Assembly: GCF_014204985.1 (NCBI RefSeq)
Contig: NZ_JACHMP010000001.1
Span: 2,480,001 to 2,544,000 of the forward strand
Length of the DNA stretch: 64,000 nucleotides
Direction of reading: 5' to 3'
Origin: Streptosporangium becharense
GTDB taxonomy: Bacteria; Actinomycetota; Actinomycetes; Streptosporangiales; Streptosporangiaceae
Positions 29,113 to 39,763 of this stretch are shown here, one piece after another (within the stretch, counting starts at the first letter, position 1; the number at the start of each line of letters is the position of its first letter). Under the pieces are notes generated by a model. That model had not been told where the DNA came from. It saw nothing but the letters and a program-made list of their open reading frames with translations, and did not search any database. A program made the translations under genes and the position numbers.

Positions 29113-29778
29113 TCAGTCGTCGGAGCCGGGGTCGGCGTCGGTCGCGACGTAGCCGATGACCCCGCGCAGCTTCCCCACCGGGATGGCCCCCTGCCGCAGC
29201 AGACGCGGAACCGCCGTGGTCAGGTCGAGGATGGTGGAGGGCACGTCGTCGCCGGACGGCCCGGCGTCGAGGTAGACGGAGACCGAGTCGCCGAGCTGCT
29301 TCTCCGCGTCGGCGGCGGTGGTGGCGGCGGGCGCACCGGAGCGGTTGGCGCTGGAGACGGCCATCGGCCCGGTCTCCTTGAGCAGGTCGAGGGCCACCGC
29401 GTGCAACGGCATCCGGAGGGCGACGGTGCCCTTGGCGTCGCCCAGATCCCAGGAGAGCGACCGGTTGGCCCGGCAGATGATCGTCAGCGGGCCGGGCCAG
29501 AAGGAGTCGACGAGGTCCTGGCCGTACGGGCCGAGATTCTCCACCAGGGCGTTGGCGGCGCGTACGGTGCCGACCAACACGGGCACCGGCATGTCACGGC
29601 CGCGTCCCTTCGCCTCGAGCAGCGCGGTCACCGCCGAGGGCGTGAAGGCGTCGGCGCCGATGCCGTAGACGGTGTCGGTCGGGAGCACCACGAGTTCGCC
29701 CCGCCGCACGGCGGACACGGCCTCGCTCAGGCCGGCGGCCCGCTGCTCTGCGTCGGCGCAGTCATAACGTCGGCTCAC
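29113..29778 (-). CDS. L-threonylcarbamoyladenylate synthase
   Basis: 221 aa, Sua5/YrdC/YciO family. It makes the intermediate for the N6-threonylcarbamoyl modification of tRNA at A37 from threonine, bicarbonate and ATP. LVVLPTDTVYGIGADA, the KGRGRDMPVPVLV basic loop and MAVSSANRSG are the family signature. It lacks the long C-terminal Sua5 domain, so it is of the TsaC/YrdC size class. The GTG start is preceded by GAGGAGG. It follows prmC and prfA in the conserved actinobacterial order. Confidence 0.93.
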   Translation of the reverse strand: MSRRYDCADAEQRAAGLSEAVSAVRRGELVVLPTDTVYGIGADAFTPSAVTALLEAKGRGRDMPVPVLVGTVRAANALVENLGPYGQDLVDSFWPGPLTIICRANRSLSWDLGDAKGTVALRMPLHAVALDLLKETGPMAVSSANRSGAPAATTAADAEKQLGDSVSVYLDAGPSGDDVPSTILDLTTAVPRLLRQGAIPVGKLRGVIGYVATDADPGSDD

Positions 29779-29908
29779 TTTGCCTCCTCACCCGGCGGCT
29801 CGACATCGGCGGGCCGCAGACCACTGTGGTCGCCGACCGGCCCGTGACAGGCGGAGCGGGTGTCCGCCGGCCCACTCCCGGCCGCGGCGTGCCATCTTAT
29901 TCCGGCTC

Positions 29909-30763
29909 TCACTCCTGACCGAAACGAGCGGTCACGAAGCGGTCTCTGCGCGTGAGGTCCTGGCGGTTGCGGACGTCACGCCAGCCGTTCTCCTCGGAGA
30001 AGACCAGGTAGACCTGGGTGCCTTGCTGGTCGGCGTGCTCCACGGCGACGAAGCCGCCGGGACGCAGCAGGCGCCGGGCGGTGCGTTCGACCGCCCGGAC
30101 CTCGTCGAGGCCGTCGTTGCCCGAACCGTACAGCGCCCGGTGCGGGTCGTAGTCGCGGACCTCGGGATCGCGCGGGATCGCGCCCGGCGGGATGTAGGGC
30201 GGGTTGGAGACCACCAGGTCGACCTGTCCGTCCAGCTCGGGCAGGGCGTCGGCCAGGTCCTCCGGGTGCAGGTGAACGCGGCCCTGGCCGTGCTCGATGA
30301 TGTTGCGCTTGGCCCAGCGGTAGGCGCCCGGGTCGATCTCGACCGCGTGCACCGTGGCCAGGGCGACCTCCTGGGCGATGGACAGCGCGATGGCGCCGGA
30401 GCCGGTGCCCAGGTCCACGACGACCGGCGAGGCGACGTCCATCTCCCGAAGCCGGTCGATGGCCCACCCCGCCACCATCTCCGTCTCGGGACGGGGTACG
30501 AAGACCCCCGGCCCGACCTCCAGGGACAGGTAACGGAAGTAGGCACGCCCGGTGATGTGCTGGAGAGGCTCGCGAGACTCCCTGCGGGCGACGCCCTCCC
30601 AGAACAGGGCGTCGAATTCGGAGTCCTTGACCGTGTGCAGCTCGCTACGGCGTACGCCGTGGACATGCGCGGCGATCTCCTCGGCGTCAGTGCGCGGCGA
30701 CGGGACACCTGCCTCGGCGAGCCGGGCGGTGGCGAGGGCGATCTCGTCCAGCAGGAATGTCAT
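29909..30763 (-). CDS. prmC: Release factor glutamine methyltransferase
   Basis: 284 aa. It methylates the Gln of the GGQ motif in RF1/RF2. Residues 1-75 are the substrate-binding helical domain, followed by a Rossmann methyltransferase with DLGTGSG (117-123) for SAM and NPPY (187-190), the motif that binds the Gln side chain. It starts nine bases after the prfA stop and is in the same operon as its substrate RF1. Confidence 0.95.
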   Translation of the reverse strand: MTFLLDEIALATARLAEAGVPSPRTDAEEIAAHVHGVRRSELHTVKDSEFDALFWEGVARRESREPLQHITGRAYFRYLSLEVGPGVFVPRPETEMVAGWAIDRLREMDVASPVVVDLGTGSGAIALSIAQEVALATVHAVEIDPGAYRWAKRNIIEHGQGRVHLHPEDLADALPELDGQVDLVVSNPPYIPPGAIPRDPEVRDYDPHRALYGSGNDGLDEVRAVERTARRLLRPGGFVAVEHADQQGTQVYLVFSEENGWRDVRNRQDLTRRDRFVTARFGQE

Positions 30764-30771
30764 GGCGGGTT

Positions 30772-31824
30772 CTATGTGTTTTCGGCGAGCTTCTCCGCCA
30801 TCTCCGCGTCGAGCAGGGCCTGGATGACGGATGTGAGATCACCGTCGAGCACCTGGTCCAGGTTGTAGGCCTTGAAGCCGACGCGATGGTCGGAGATGCG
30901 GTTCTCGGGGAAGTTGTAGGTGCGGATGCGTTCCGAGCGGTCGACCGTGCGGACCTGCGACTTGCGCTCGGCCATGGCGGCGGCGTTGGCCTCCTCCTCG
31001 GCGATGGCCTGCAGGCGGGCCCGCAGGATGCGCATGGCCGACTCCTTGTTCTGGAGCTGGCTCTTCTCGTTCTGGCAGGAGGCGACCACGCCGGTCGGCA
31101 GGTGCGTGATGCGCACCGCCGAGTCGGTGGTGTTGACGCTCTGGCCGCCGGGGCCGCTGGAGCGGTAGACGTCGATGCGCAGGTCGTTCGGGTCGATCTG
31201 GATGTCGACCTCCTCGACCTCCGGGTAGACCAGCACGCCGGCCGCGCTGGTGTGGATGCGGCCCTGCGACTCGGTCGCCGGGACCCGCTGGACGCGGTGG
31301 ACGCCGCCCTCGAACTTGAGCCTGGACCAGACGCCCTCGTCACCCCTGGCCTTCAGCGCGATCGTGACGTCTTTGTAGCCGCCCAGCGGGGTGTGGGTGG
31401 CGCTGATGATCTCGGTCTTCCAACCGGCCCGCTCGGCGTAACGCTGGTACATCCGCAGGAGGTCGGCGGCGAACAGCGCCGACTCGTCACCGCCCTCGCC
31501 CGCCTTGATCTCCATGATGATGTCCTTGTCATCATTGGGATCACGCGGGACCAGCAGGTGCCGGAGCTTCTCCTCCAGCTCGGGGATCCGCGCCTCCAGC
31601 TCCTTGGCCTCGGCGGCGAACGCCTGGTCCTCCGACGCCAGCTCCCTGGCCGTCACGAGGTCGGCCCGGACGCCCTCCAGCTCCCGGTAGGCGGCGATGA
31701 TCGGGGTCAGTTCCGCGTAACGCCTGCCCAGGGTGCGCGCCTGGTTCGCCTGGGCGTGCACGGAGGGGTCGGCGAGCTTGAGTTCCAGCTCGGCGTACTC
31801 ACTGAGCAGCTCGTCGAGGTTCAC
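30772..31824 (-). CDS. prfA: Peptide chain release factor 1
   Basis: 350 aa. The GTG at 31824 was chosen because AAGGAAGG lies seven bases before it and the protein then begins NLDELLSEY; an ATG six codons earlier sits on top of that site. The stop-codon-reading tripeptide PAT (residues 182-184) identifies RF1 (UAA/UAG) rather than RF2. GGQ at 226-228 triggers peptide release and is the substrate of PrmC, encoded directly downstream. Confidence 0.96.
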   Translation of the reverse strand: MNLDELLSEYAELELKLADPSVHAQANQARTLGRRYAELTPIIAAYRELEGVRADLVTARELASEDQAFAAEAKELEARIPELEEKLRHLLVPRDPNDDKDIIMEIKAGEGGDESALFAADLLRMYQRYAERAGWKTEIISATHTPLGGYKDVTIALKARGDEGVWSRLKFEGGVHRVQRVPATESQGRIHTSAAGVLVYPEVEEVDIQIDPNDLRIDVYRSSGPGGQSVNTTDSAVRITHLPTGVVASCQNEKSQLQNKESAMRILRARLQAIAEEEANAAAMAERKSQVRTVDRSERIRTYNFPENRISDHRVGFKAYNLDQVLDGDLTSVIQALLDAEMAEKLAENT

Positions 31825-31935
31825 CGTGCGTCCTTCCTTCACAAAGCCCTGTAAGCCTGCCTCATCATCACGAACGCCGACCCGGGGTGCTCCTCGGCGA
31901 CGAGGGACGCACTCCGAGCCGGCGTCGGGACGGGG

Positions 31936-32154
31936 CTACTGGCCCGCGGACTTCTTGCCGAAGCGCTTCTCGAAGCGCGCCACCCGGCCGCCCGTGTCGA
32001 GGATCTTCTGCTTGCCCGTGTAGAACGGGTGGCAGGCCGAGCACACGTCGGCGTGGATCGCGCCGTTCTTGGCGGTGCTACGGGTGGTGAAGGAGTTGCC
32101 ACAGGTGCAGGTCACCTGAGTGGTGACGTACTCCGGGTGGATGTCGGGCTTCAT
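31936..32154 (-). CDS. rpmE: 50S ribosomal protein L31, zinc-binding form
   Basis: 72 aa from the ATG at 32154, preceded by GAGAGGAA. The open frame extends upstream but the extension is not L31. It carries both zinc pairs, Cys16-x-Cys18 and Cys38-x2-Cys41, so it is the zinc-dependent L31. The C-terminus has the family motif [20 protein letters not shown]. It precedes prfA by 111 bp, in the usual order rho-rpmE-prfA, but here a two-component system separates it from rho. Confidence 0.96.
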   Translation of the reverse strand: MKPDIHPEYVTTQVTCTCGNSFTTRSTAKNGAIHADVCSACHPFYTGKQKILDTGGRVARFEKRFGKKSAGQ

Positions 32155-32324
32155 TCGTCGTGTTCCTCTCCAGAGCGCGGTCGCCGGGTCGCCACTTTCT
32201 CTCGCCTGTGCGGCGTCGCGCGCGATGCACACCGGGGTGCGCGCGGGCGGGAACCGGAACCGCTGCGGTTCGGCTACCAGTGTGCCAGATCCTCCAACCA
32301 TCACAGGCCACCGGACATTCCCCG

Positions 32325-32375
32325 CCCCGCCGGTCCGCGTCCGCGTCCGGCGCCGGACCACCTGCTCCGGCGGGG
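32325..32375 (-). terminator. Hairpin after the two-component system
   Basis: Outer arms 32325-32333 and 32367-32375 pair over nine G-C-rich positions and enclose a second stem with GGTCCG and CGGACC. It lies 26 bases after the response-regulator stop on the minus strand, before the rpmE gene. Confidence 0.5.
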
Positions 32376-32400
32376 TTTCCCGGCGGACGCGCAGTCGCGG

Positions 32401-33045
32401 TCAGCGGCCGAGATGGGCGAGGACGGCGAGGACCCGGCGATGGTCGTCGGCGGCGGGTTCGAGGCCGAGCTTGCCGAAGATGTTGGAGATGTGTTTCTCC
32501 ACCGCACCCTCGGTGACGCGCAGGCGCGCGGCGACCGCCGTGTTGGAGCGGCCCTCCGCCATCAGGGCCAGCACCTCGTTCTCCCGCGTGGTCAGCGACT
32601 CCAGCGGGTCGTCGTGACGCCGCCGGTTCAGCAGCTGCACGATCACGTCGGGGTCGATGACGGTGCCCCCGGCCGCCACCCGACGCACCGCGTCGAGGAA
32701 CTCGGCCACGTCCGCGATCCGCTCCTTGAGCAGGTAACCCACTCCCTCGGCGCCTCCGCCGATCAGTTCGGTGGCGTACTGCTGCTCGACGTACTGCGAC
32801 AACACGAGGATCGGCAGCCCGGGACGCCGGGCCCTCGCCTCCAGGGCGGCGCGCAGGCCCTCGTCGGTGTGGGTCGGCGGCATGCGCACGTCGACGACGG
32901 CGAGGTCGGGCTCGTGCTCGGCGACGGCCGCGACCAGCCCCGGGCCGTCACCGGCGAACCCAACCGTGTCGATCCCGCCGTCGGCGAGGAGCCTGGCCAG
33001 CCCCTCACGCAGCAGGACCGAGTCTTCGGCGATCACCACTCGCAT
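32401..33045 (-). CDS. NarL-family response regulator
   Basis: 214 aa. The receiver domain has IAEDSVLLREGL, phospho-acceptor Asp52 (VVDVRMPPTHTDEGL) and the conserved Ser and Lys (VLSQYVE, YLLKERI). The LuxR helix-turn-helix follows, with LTTRENEVLALMAEGRSN and TEGAVEKHISNIFGKLGL. The PPTHTDEG loop is characteristic of a common actinobacterial subfamily paired with membrane kinases like the one upstream. Gap to the kinase is 12 bp. Targets are unknown; no transporter gene is adjacent. Confidence 0.93.
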   Translation of the reverse strand: MRVVIAEDSVLLREGLARLLADGGIDTVGFAGDGPGLVAAVAEHEPDLAVVDVRMPPTHTDEGLRAALEARARRPGLPILVLSQYVEQQYATELIGGGAEGVGYLLKERIADVAEFLDAVRRVAAGGTVIDPDVIVQLLNRRRHDDPLESLTTRENEVLALMAEGRSNTAVAARLRVTEGAVEKHISNIFGKLGLEPAADDHRRVLAVLAHLGR

Positions 33046-33057
33046 GCGGTCAAGTCT

Positions 33058-34374
33058 TCACCATTCACAGGGCAGTTCGGCCCGGACCGTCGTGGGGCCG
33101 CCGGGCGGGCTGTCGACGCTCAGCGTGCCGTCGATGGTCGCCGCCCGGTCGGCCAGCCCGGCGAGGCCGCCCCCGGGGCGGGGCACGGCGGCGCCGACCC
33201 CGTTGTCGACGATCTCGACGATCACCCGTTGCCCGTGGCGGCCGACCCGGACGGATCCCTCGGTGGCGCCGGAGTGTTTGGCCATATTGGTCAGCGACTC
33301 GGCCACGACGAAGTACGCGATGCTCTCCACCGCGGGTGGCGGGCGGTGGGATATCTCCACCGACAGGTCCACCCGCACGGGCGCGCGGGAGGCGAGGGAG
33401 GACAGGGCCGCGCCGAGTCCCCGGTCGGTCAGGATGGCCGGGTGGATGCCCCGGGCCAGGTCACGCAGCTCGGCGATGGCCGCCTTGGTGCCGGTGTGCG
33501 CCTGGGCGAGGAGCTCCCGGGCGCTCTCGGGGTCGGAGTCCAGCTTGGCCTGGGCCCGGCCCAGGTCCATCGCGACGGACAGCAGCCGCTGCTGGGCGCC
33601 GTCGTGCAGGTCGCGTTCGATCCGGCGCCGCTCCGCCTCGGCCGCGTCCACTCCTCTCGCCCGGCTGGCCCGCAGGTGCGCGGCGCGGGCGGCCAGGCGG
33701 TCGTTCCTGCCGACGCCCAGCAGCGCGGTGGCGAGCGCACCGTGCAGCCACGCCGTCCCCCGGGTCGCGTAGACCGCGACGAAGAAGAACGCGATCCCGG
33801 CCGGCAGGCACAGCAGCGCTTCGGGCACCGTGGCGATCGGCACCCCGCCGAGAACCGTCAGCGTGTTCCCGCCGAGCACCAGGGGCAGCGGTACCACGGT
33901 CAGGCCGAACGCCATGACCCACAGCACCACGACGACCGTGAGCTCCGCCAGGCCGATCGGCAGGAGCAGCGACAGGTAGACCAGGTCCTTCCAGGTCGCC
34001 GGGTCACCGGCCATGTCCTTGCAGCGCAGCAGGAGGTTGCGGCCACCGGTGGACCGGTAGGGGTCGGGGATGCGGACGGCGAAGGCCAGGCGGAGCAGCC
34101 GGCGCTCCACCATCGCGGCGGCCCGCCAGGCCAGCACGGTCAGCGCGAGCAGCGGCAGCCCGACCCACACCACCGTCAGCACCAGCGACACCGGGATCGC
34201 CGTCACGAGGAACACGAAGCAGGCCAGGCCGTACAGCGGGCTCACCAGCAGGTACGGCAGGGCACGCCAGGTCACCGGGTCGACGATCACCCCCAGCGGG
34301 CCGTACGGCCCAAGGGGCACGCGCCGGCGCAGCGGCGTCCGCCCCGCGTGCGTGCCCGCCGTCTCGACCGTCAT
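33058..34374 (-). CDS. Sensor histidine kinase with polytopic sensor domain
   Basis: 438 aa. The ATG at 34374 is preceded by GGAGGAA; the ORF begins seven codons earlier without a site. About six membrane helices, in two groups separated by a cytoplasmic stretch (about residues 85-125), form the actinobacterial putative-sensor domain. The HisKA_3 box RIERDLHDGAQQR has phospho-acceptor His257, then a HATPase_c domain with DNGVGAA and GGGLAGLADR. It partners the regulator downstream. The pair interrupts the conserved rho-rpmE order, so it is an accessory insertion. Confidence 0.92.
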   Translation of the reverse strand: MTVETAGTHAGRTPLRRRVPLGPYGPLGVIVDPVTWRALPYLLVSPLYGLACFVFLVTAIPVSLVLTVVWVGLPLLALTVLAWRAAAMVERRLLRLAFAVRIPDPYRSTGGRNLLLRCKDMAGDPATWKDLVYLSLLLPIGLAELTVVVVLWVMAFGLTVVPLPLVLGGNTLTVLGGVPIATVPEALLCLPAGIAFFFVAVYATRGTAWLHGALATALLGVGRNDRLAARAAHLRASRARGVDAAEAERRRIERDLHDGAQQRLLSVAMDLGRAQAKLDSDPESARELLAQAHTGTKAAIAELRDLARGIHPAILTDRGLGAALSSLASRAPVRVDLSVEISHRPPPAVESIAYFVVAESLTNMAKHSGATEGSVRVGRHGQRVIVEIVDNGVGAAVPRPGGGLAGLADRAATIDGTLSVDSPPGGPTTVRAELPCEW

Positions 34375-34642
34375 GCGTTCCTCCGTCTCGTACATCCGTC
34401 TCGTACGCCCTGGTCACCACCGGTCCGTCGCCGTTCCCGGTCGTCCAGCATGCCGCGGGCGAGGACGGGCCGGAATGGGGCGGGCAGGGCGTCCCGGGGT
34501 AGGGATATCCCGAAGCCGGGGGCCGGGCAAGCGGTTCGCCGAAACGCCGGGGTCCGGTCGTGCGGCCGTCCCCGGCCGGGACACCGGCGGGTATCACAGC
34601 AGGCCAGGAACGATGGCGGGCATGACGGCGGACGCGGCGGCG

Positions 34643-34708
34643 TCCCGGCCGGAGACGGGCACCGCGGCGGGTGCGGCCGTTCCCGGCCGGAGACGGGCAC
34701 CGCGGCGG
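34643..34708. repeat. Exact 28-bp direct repeat
   Basis: Copies at 34643-34670 and 34681-34708, offset by 38 bp, with a weaker related copy near 34575-34592. They contain the core CCGGAGACGGGCACCGCGG. They sit just behind the rho terminator; function unknown. Confidence 0.85.
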
Positions 34709-34710
34709 AA

Positions 34711-34755
34711 CGCCGAGCGCCCCGGCCCCCTTTCCGGGGACCGGGGCGCTCGGCG
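34711..34755 (-). terminator. rho transcription terminator hairpin
   Basis: Arms 34711-34725 and 34741-34755 are a perfect 15-bp inverted repeat, and four further C/G pairs close the inner loop. It lies 13 bases after the rho stop codon. No U-tract follows, as usual in this GC range. Confidence 0.8.
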
Positions 34756-34767
34756 CACTGCGGGTGA

Positions 34768-36798
34768 TCAGTCGCGGTCGGAGCTGACCGTCGTCTTCTG
34801 CACCTGGAGCAGGAACTCCGCGTTGGACTTGGTCTCCTTCATCTTCTCCAGGAGGAGCTCCAGCGCCTGCTGCATGTCGAGCGCGTGGAGCACGCGGCGG
34901 AGCTTCCAGATGATCTGGAGCTCGTCCTTCGACATGAGGATCTCCTCCTTGCGGGTGCCGGACGCGTCGACGTCCACCGCGGGGAAGATCCGCTTGTCGG
35001 CCAGCTGGCGGTTGAGCTTGAGCTCCAGGTTTCCGGTGCCCTTGAACTCCTCGAAGATGACCTCGTCCATCTTGGAGCCGGTCTCGACCAGCGCGGTGGC
35101 GAGGATCGTCAGCGAGCCGCCGTTCTCGATGTTGCGGGCGGCGCCGAAGAAGCGCTTGGGCGGGTAGAGCGCCGTGGAGTCGACACCGCCGGACAGGATA
35201 CGGCCGGAGGCCGGGGCCGCCAGGTTGTACGCGCGGCCGAGGCGGGTGATCGAGTCGAGGAGCACGACGACGTCGTGGCCCAGCTCGACCAGACGCTTGG
35301 CGCGCTCGATGGCGAGCTCGGCGACGGTGGTGTGGTCTTCGGCCGGGCGGTCGAAGGTCGAGTGGATGACCTCGCCCTTCACCGACCGCTGCATGTCGGT
35401 GACCTCTTCCGGACGCTCGTCGACGAGGACGACCATCAGGTGGCACTCGGGGTTGTTGCGGGTGATCGCGTTGGCGATCGACTGGAGCACCATCGTCTTT
35501 CCGGCCTTGGGCGGGGAGACGATGAGGCCGCGCTGGCCCTTGCCGATCGGGGCGACCATGTCGATGATCCTGGTGGTCAGGATGTTCGGCTCGGTCTCCA
35601 GGCGCAGACGCTCCTGCGGGTAGAGCGGGACGAGCTTGTTGAAGTCGGGCCGCTGGCGGGCCTGCTCCGGGTCCATGCCGTTGACGGTGTCGAGGCGGAC
35701 CAGGGCGTTGAACTTCTCGCGGCGCTCGCCCTCGCGCGGCTGGCGGACGGCGCCGGTGACGACGTCGCCCTTGCGCAGGCCGTGCCGGCGGATCTGCGCC
35801 AGCGAGACGTAGACGTCGTTGGCACCCGGAAGGTAGCCGCTCGTCCTGACGAACGCGTAGTTGTCGAGGATGTCGAGGATGCCGGCGATCGGGATGAGGA
35901 CGTCGTCGTCGCCGACCACGGGCTCGTTGCTGTCGAAGCGGTCGCGGCCACGACGGTTGCGCTCGCGGAACCGGCCGCGGCGCCCGCGGCGGTCGTCGTC
36001 GTCGCCGACGCCGTGCTGGTCGTTGCGGTCCTGCGGGCCACGGTCCTGCGGGCCGCGGTTCTGCGGGCCGCGGTCACCCCGGTCGTTGCGCTCGCCACGC
36101 TCACCGCGGTCGTTGCGCTCGCCGCGCTCACCGCGGTCGGTGCGCTCGCCACGGTCGGTGCGCTCGCTCCGGTCGGTGCGCTCGCCACGGGTCTGCCCGG
36201 CGTCGGCGGCGCGCTGGTCGCCGCGGTCACCGCGCTCGCCGCGCTCACCACGGTCGCCGCGCTCACCGCGGTCGCGGGTGCGCTCGCCACGCTCGCCGTT
36301 GCGGGCGCGCCGCTCACGGCGGCTCTCACCGCGCTCGGGGCGGCTCTCGGCGGGGGCGGCCTCGATGACCGGCTGCTGCTCGACGACCGGCTCGGCCACG
36401 ACGGCGGCGGCCACGGGCTCGGCCGCCACGGGTGCCTGCTCGGTGGCGGGCGTGGCGGTGCGGGAACGTTCCCGGCGGGTGCGCGCCGGGCGCTCGGAGA
36501 CCGTCTCGGCCGTGGCGACCGGAGCGGTCTGGGTCTCCTTGACGGCGGTGGAGGCGGGGGCGCCCTCGGTGGATACGCCCTGCTTCTCCTGGATGGCCGC
36601 GATGAGCTGGCTCTTGCGCATCCGCCCGGTCCCGCTGATGCCGAGGCCGGAGGCGATCGCCTGCAGTTCGGGCAGCACCATGGCGGACAGGCCTGTGCCG
36701 GAGCGACGGCGCGGCTTGGCCGCGGGGCGGGCGGGGGCATCGCCGGCCGCCGGCGTCGTGCCGGTGACGTCGGAGAGGAGTTCGGTGGTGTCGCTCAC
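34768..36798 (-). CDS. rho: Transcription termination factor Rho with Arg-rich N-terminal insertion
   Basis: 676 aa against about 420 in E. coli. Residues 35-75 are the Rho N-domain ([32 protein letters not shown]). About residues 75-275 form an actinobacterial insertion, first Ala/Glu/Val-rich and then dense in Arg, Gly, Asp and Glu (units of [10 protein letters not shown] type). After that come the RNA-binding cold-shock domain ([17 protein letters not shown]) and the ATPase, with Walker [10 protein letters not shown] and the Q-loop/R-loop region. The GTG start has GAAGGA ten bases upstream. Insertion-containing Rhos bind RNA more broadly. Confidence 0.95.
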   Translation of the reverse strand: MSDTTELLSDVTGTTPAAGDAPARPAAKPRRRSGTGLSAMVLPELQAIASGLGISGTGRMRKSQLIAAIQEKQGVSTEGAPASTAVKETQTAPVATAETVSERPARTRRERSRTATPATEQAPVAAEPVAAAVVAEPVVEQQPVIEAAPAESRPERGESRRERRARNGERGERTRDRGERGDRGERGERGDRGDQRAADAGQTRGERTDRSERTDRGERTDRGERGERNDRGERGERNDRGDRGPQNRGPQDRGPQDRNDQHGVGDDDDRRGRRGRFRERNRRGRDRFDSNEPVVGDDDVLIPIAGILDILDNYAFVRTSGYLPGANDVYVSLAQIRRHGLRKGDVVTGAVRQPREGERREKFNALVRLDTVNGMDPEQARQRPDFNKLVPLYPQERLRLETEPNILTTRIIDMVAPIGKGQRGLIVSPPKAGKTMVLQSIANAITRNNPECHLMVVLVDERPEEVTDMQRSVKGEVIHSTFDRPAEDHTTVAELAIERAKRLVELGHDVVVLLDSITRLGRAYNLAAPASGRILSGGVDSTALYPPKRFFGAARNIENGGSLTILATALVETGSKMDEVIFEEFKGTGNLELKLNRQLADKRIFPAVDVDASGTRKEEILMSKDELQIIWKLRRVLHALDMQQALELLLEKMKETKSNAEFLLQVQKTTVSSDRD
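36030..36300. repeat. Codon repeats encoding the Rho Arg/Gly/Glu/Asp insertion
   Basis: Degenerate 9-15-bp units such as GCGCTCGCCACGGTC on the plus strand repeat through this segment, encoding runs of RGER, RGDR and RNDRGER in rho. Two GGGCCGCGGTTCTGCGG-like units encode PQNRGPQDR. Confidence 0.75.
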
Positions 36799-37263
36799 TA
36801 ATGGGTCCTTCCCAGGGGTCGGGCGTGGCCATGATCAGCCAATCGTCCCGGTGGTGCGATCGACCCGGTGGGACAGACCGGGTCGGGTTGCACGTCGCGA
36901 TCCTCGACGGCCCATCGAGGGCCGCCGCCACATTCGGAGAAGGGCACGCCCAGGCCGTCACCGTCGAGAGTCATCGACGGCGGGGCTTGGAGGACACCCC
37001 TCCGGATTGCTACCGGCAACCAGATGTCGAGGTAGATCGAACGCGCAGGTCCCCTTAAACGCCGCCTCTCGCTGCCCCAACCGAATGTGGCGCATTCGGA
37101 GGCGGCGGATTCGGGGAGGCCACTGCGGCGGTCACGCCTCACGGGGTGAGACACGACGCAGCGATGTGTGGCTGACAAGCACGCACCCAACGCGGGGCAC
37201 CTGGTGCGGCTATCAGCCTAACATCACCAGCGCACACAGCTATTCCCTGAAGGTCGAAGAGGA
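36799..37263. other. Long rho leader region
   Basis: These 465 bases between thrB and rho contain no supported gene. An inverted repeat CCGAATG-N5-CATTCGG lies at 37081-37099, and smaller hairpins such as CCTCGA-N7-TCGAGG (near 36910) lie closer to rho. A long structured leader would fit Rho autoregulation by premature termination, known in other bacteria; here this is only a suggestion. Confidence 0.45.
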
Positions 37264-38262
37264 TCAGCGTGTCTCGGGAGAAACAACGCGGGCGCCGTGG
37301 GTTTCGACATCCAGTGACTGGATGTGCCAGTCATTACCCACTTCTGCCGCGATCAAATCCTGCGTATCCGCCGTCGAAAACGCAAGAACCGTCGGCCCCG
37401 CCCCGGAAACGACCGCGGCGACGCCCGCCCCGCGCAGCCGCCGCACCAGGTCCGCGGTCTGCGGCATCGCCGGCGCGCGGTAATCCTGGTGCAGGCGGTC
37501 TTCCGTGGCGGCCAGAAGCAGTTCCGGCTCCGGTCTGGCGGTCAGCGCCGCGATCAGCAGCGCGGCCCGCCCTGCGTTCGCGGCGGCGTCGGCGTGCGGC
37601 ACCCTGTCGGGCAGCAGTCCGCGGGCGACCTCGGTGGACAACCGGTGGCCGGGGACGAGGACGACGGGTCTGACGTCCTCGTGCGGGAGCAGCCGCACCA
37701 TGCGCGGTGCGCCGGCGGCGTCGGTCCACGCGACGGTCAGCCCTCCCGCCAGGCACGGCGCCACGTTGTCGGGGTGTCCCTCGATCTCGTTGGCCAGCGC
37801 GAACACGTCGTCGTCGGTGAAGGCGGACGACGCCGGCGGGGAGCCGGGGGCGGGACCGCCGTCGCCGGAGGAGCCCTCCGCCGCGTACGGGCGGGCGGCC
37901 AGGGCACGGGCCGCGAGGATGCCCGCGCAGATCGCCGCCGAGGAGGAGCCGAGACCGCGGGCGTGCGGGATGCGGTTGAGGCAGCGCAGCCGGATGCCGC
38001 CCGGCTGTGGGAGGCCCATCCGGTCGAAGGCGGCGCGCATCGTCGTCACGATGAGATGCCCCTCCCCGGTGTCGAGCCGTCCGGCGCCCTCTCCCTCGAC
38101 CTCGATGACGACGCTCCGGGAGCCGGGACCTCCGGGCGGCTCGAACAGCTCGGCCTCGACCTCGTCGTAGAGACTCAGGGCGAGCCCCAGCGTGTCGAAG
38201 CCGGGACCGAGGTTGGCCGACGTCGCCGGGACCCGGACGACCACCTTGCCGCTACCGGTCAT
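37264..38262 (-). CDS. thrB: Homoserine kinase
   Basis: 332 aa, GHMP kinase. It phosphorylates homoserine, the step before threonine synthase. PATSANLGPGFDTLG at the N-terminus, the nucleotide loop HARGLGSSSAAICAGI and VSGAGPTVLAF near the C-terminus are the three family motifs. About 25 residues rich in Ser, Gly and Pro (GSSGDGGPAPGSPPAS) are inserted near residue 145; this surface loop is not in short homologues. It follows thrC by 236 bp and so may have its own promoter. Confidence 0.95.
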   Translation of the reverse strand: MTGSGKVVVRVPATSANLGPGFDTLGLALSLYDEVEAELFEPPGGPGSRSVVIEVEGEGAGRLDTGEGHLIVTTMRAAFDRMGLPQPGGIRLRCLNRIPHARGLGSSSAAICAGILAARALAARPYAAEGSSGDGGPAPGSPPASSAFTDDDVFALANEIEGHPDNVAPCLAGGLTVAWTDAAGAPRMVRLLPHEDVRPVVLVPGHRLSTEVARGLLPDRVPHADAAANAGRAALLIAALTARPEPELLLAATEDRLHQDYRAPAMPQTADLVRRLRGAGVAAVVSGAGPTVLAFSTADTQDLIAAEVGNDWHIQSLDVETHGARVVSPETR

Positions 38263-38498
38263 CGGCGCTCCGGAACATGGTCCCTGGGCTGGCCATAAGG
38301 GGCAAACCCCTCCTCCTGTCTACCTTGCCTGCGTGTTCCACATTGCGATGCCTGTCATGCTCGGCGGCACGGCGACGGCCCCGGAATCCGTCAGGACGGC
38401 CCGGCGGGCACCCGCCGATGGCCGTCACGTGCCCGCCGGACGCCCGCCGGGTACCGGACGGCGGTGGCCGGGCCGGTGCGGCGGGCGCGGGACGGCAC

Positions 38499-39557
<1,059 letters not shown>

Positions 39558-39763
39558 GATTGCTCCTCCCGCACACGGGCCATCCGCGCGCGTTCTACCT
39601 GCGGTGTTGGGCAACGAGTCTACGGGCAATGCACCCCGGCCCGGGATGCGCCGTCCACCTGCTGGACAAATCCGGATATCGAGGTCTACAGGCAACCCTC
39701 AGAAACGCCCGCTATGGTCGGCAGGGCTTGACAAGCGATGAAACGGACAAGGGGTGCCACATC

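Larger units (their letters stand above)
34375..34767. other. Intergenic region between rho and the two-component system
   Basis: These 393 bases hold, on the side of rho, a strong terminator hairpin (34711-34755), a pair of exact 28-bp direct repeats (34643-34670 and 34681-34708) and the promoter of the kinase operon. Long open frames on either strand here have no supported protein. Confidence 0.6.

Noticed and set aside
34885..36801. Plus-strand open frame of 638 codons opposite rho, rich in Leu and Ala
   Set aside because: Mirror image of the Arg-rich repeats in rho; no start signal and no domain.
39728..39733. TTGACA as a -35 box for the glycosyltransferase at 39764
   Set aside because: The sequence is perfect, but no -10 box lies 16-19 bases downstream; a TATGGT at 39714-39719 lies upstream of it instead.
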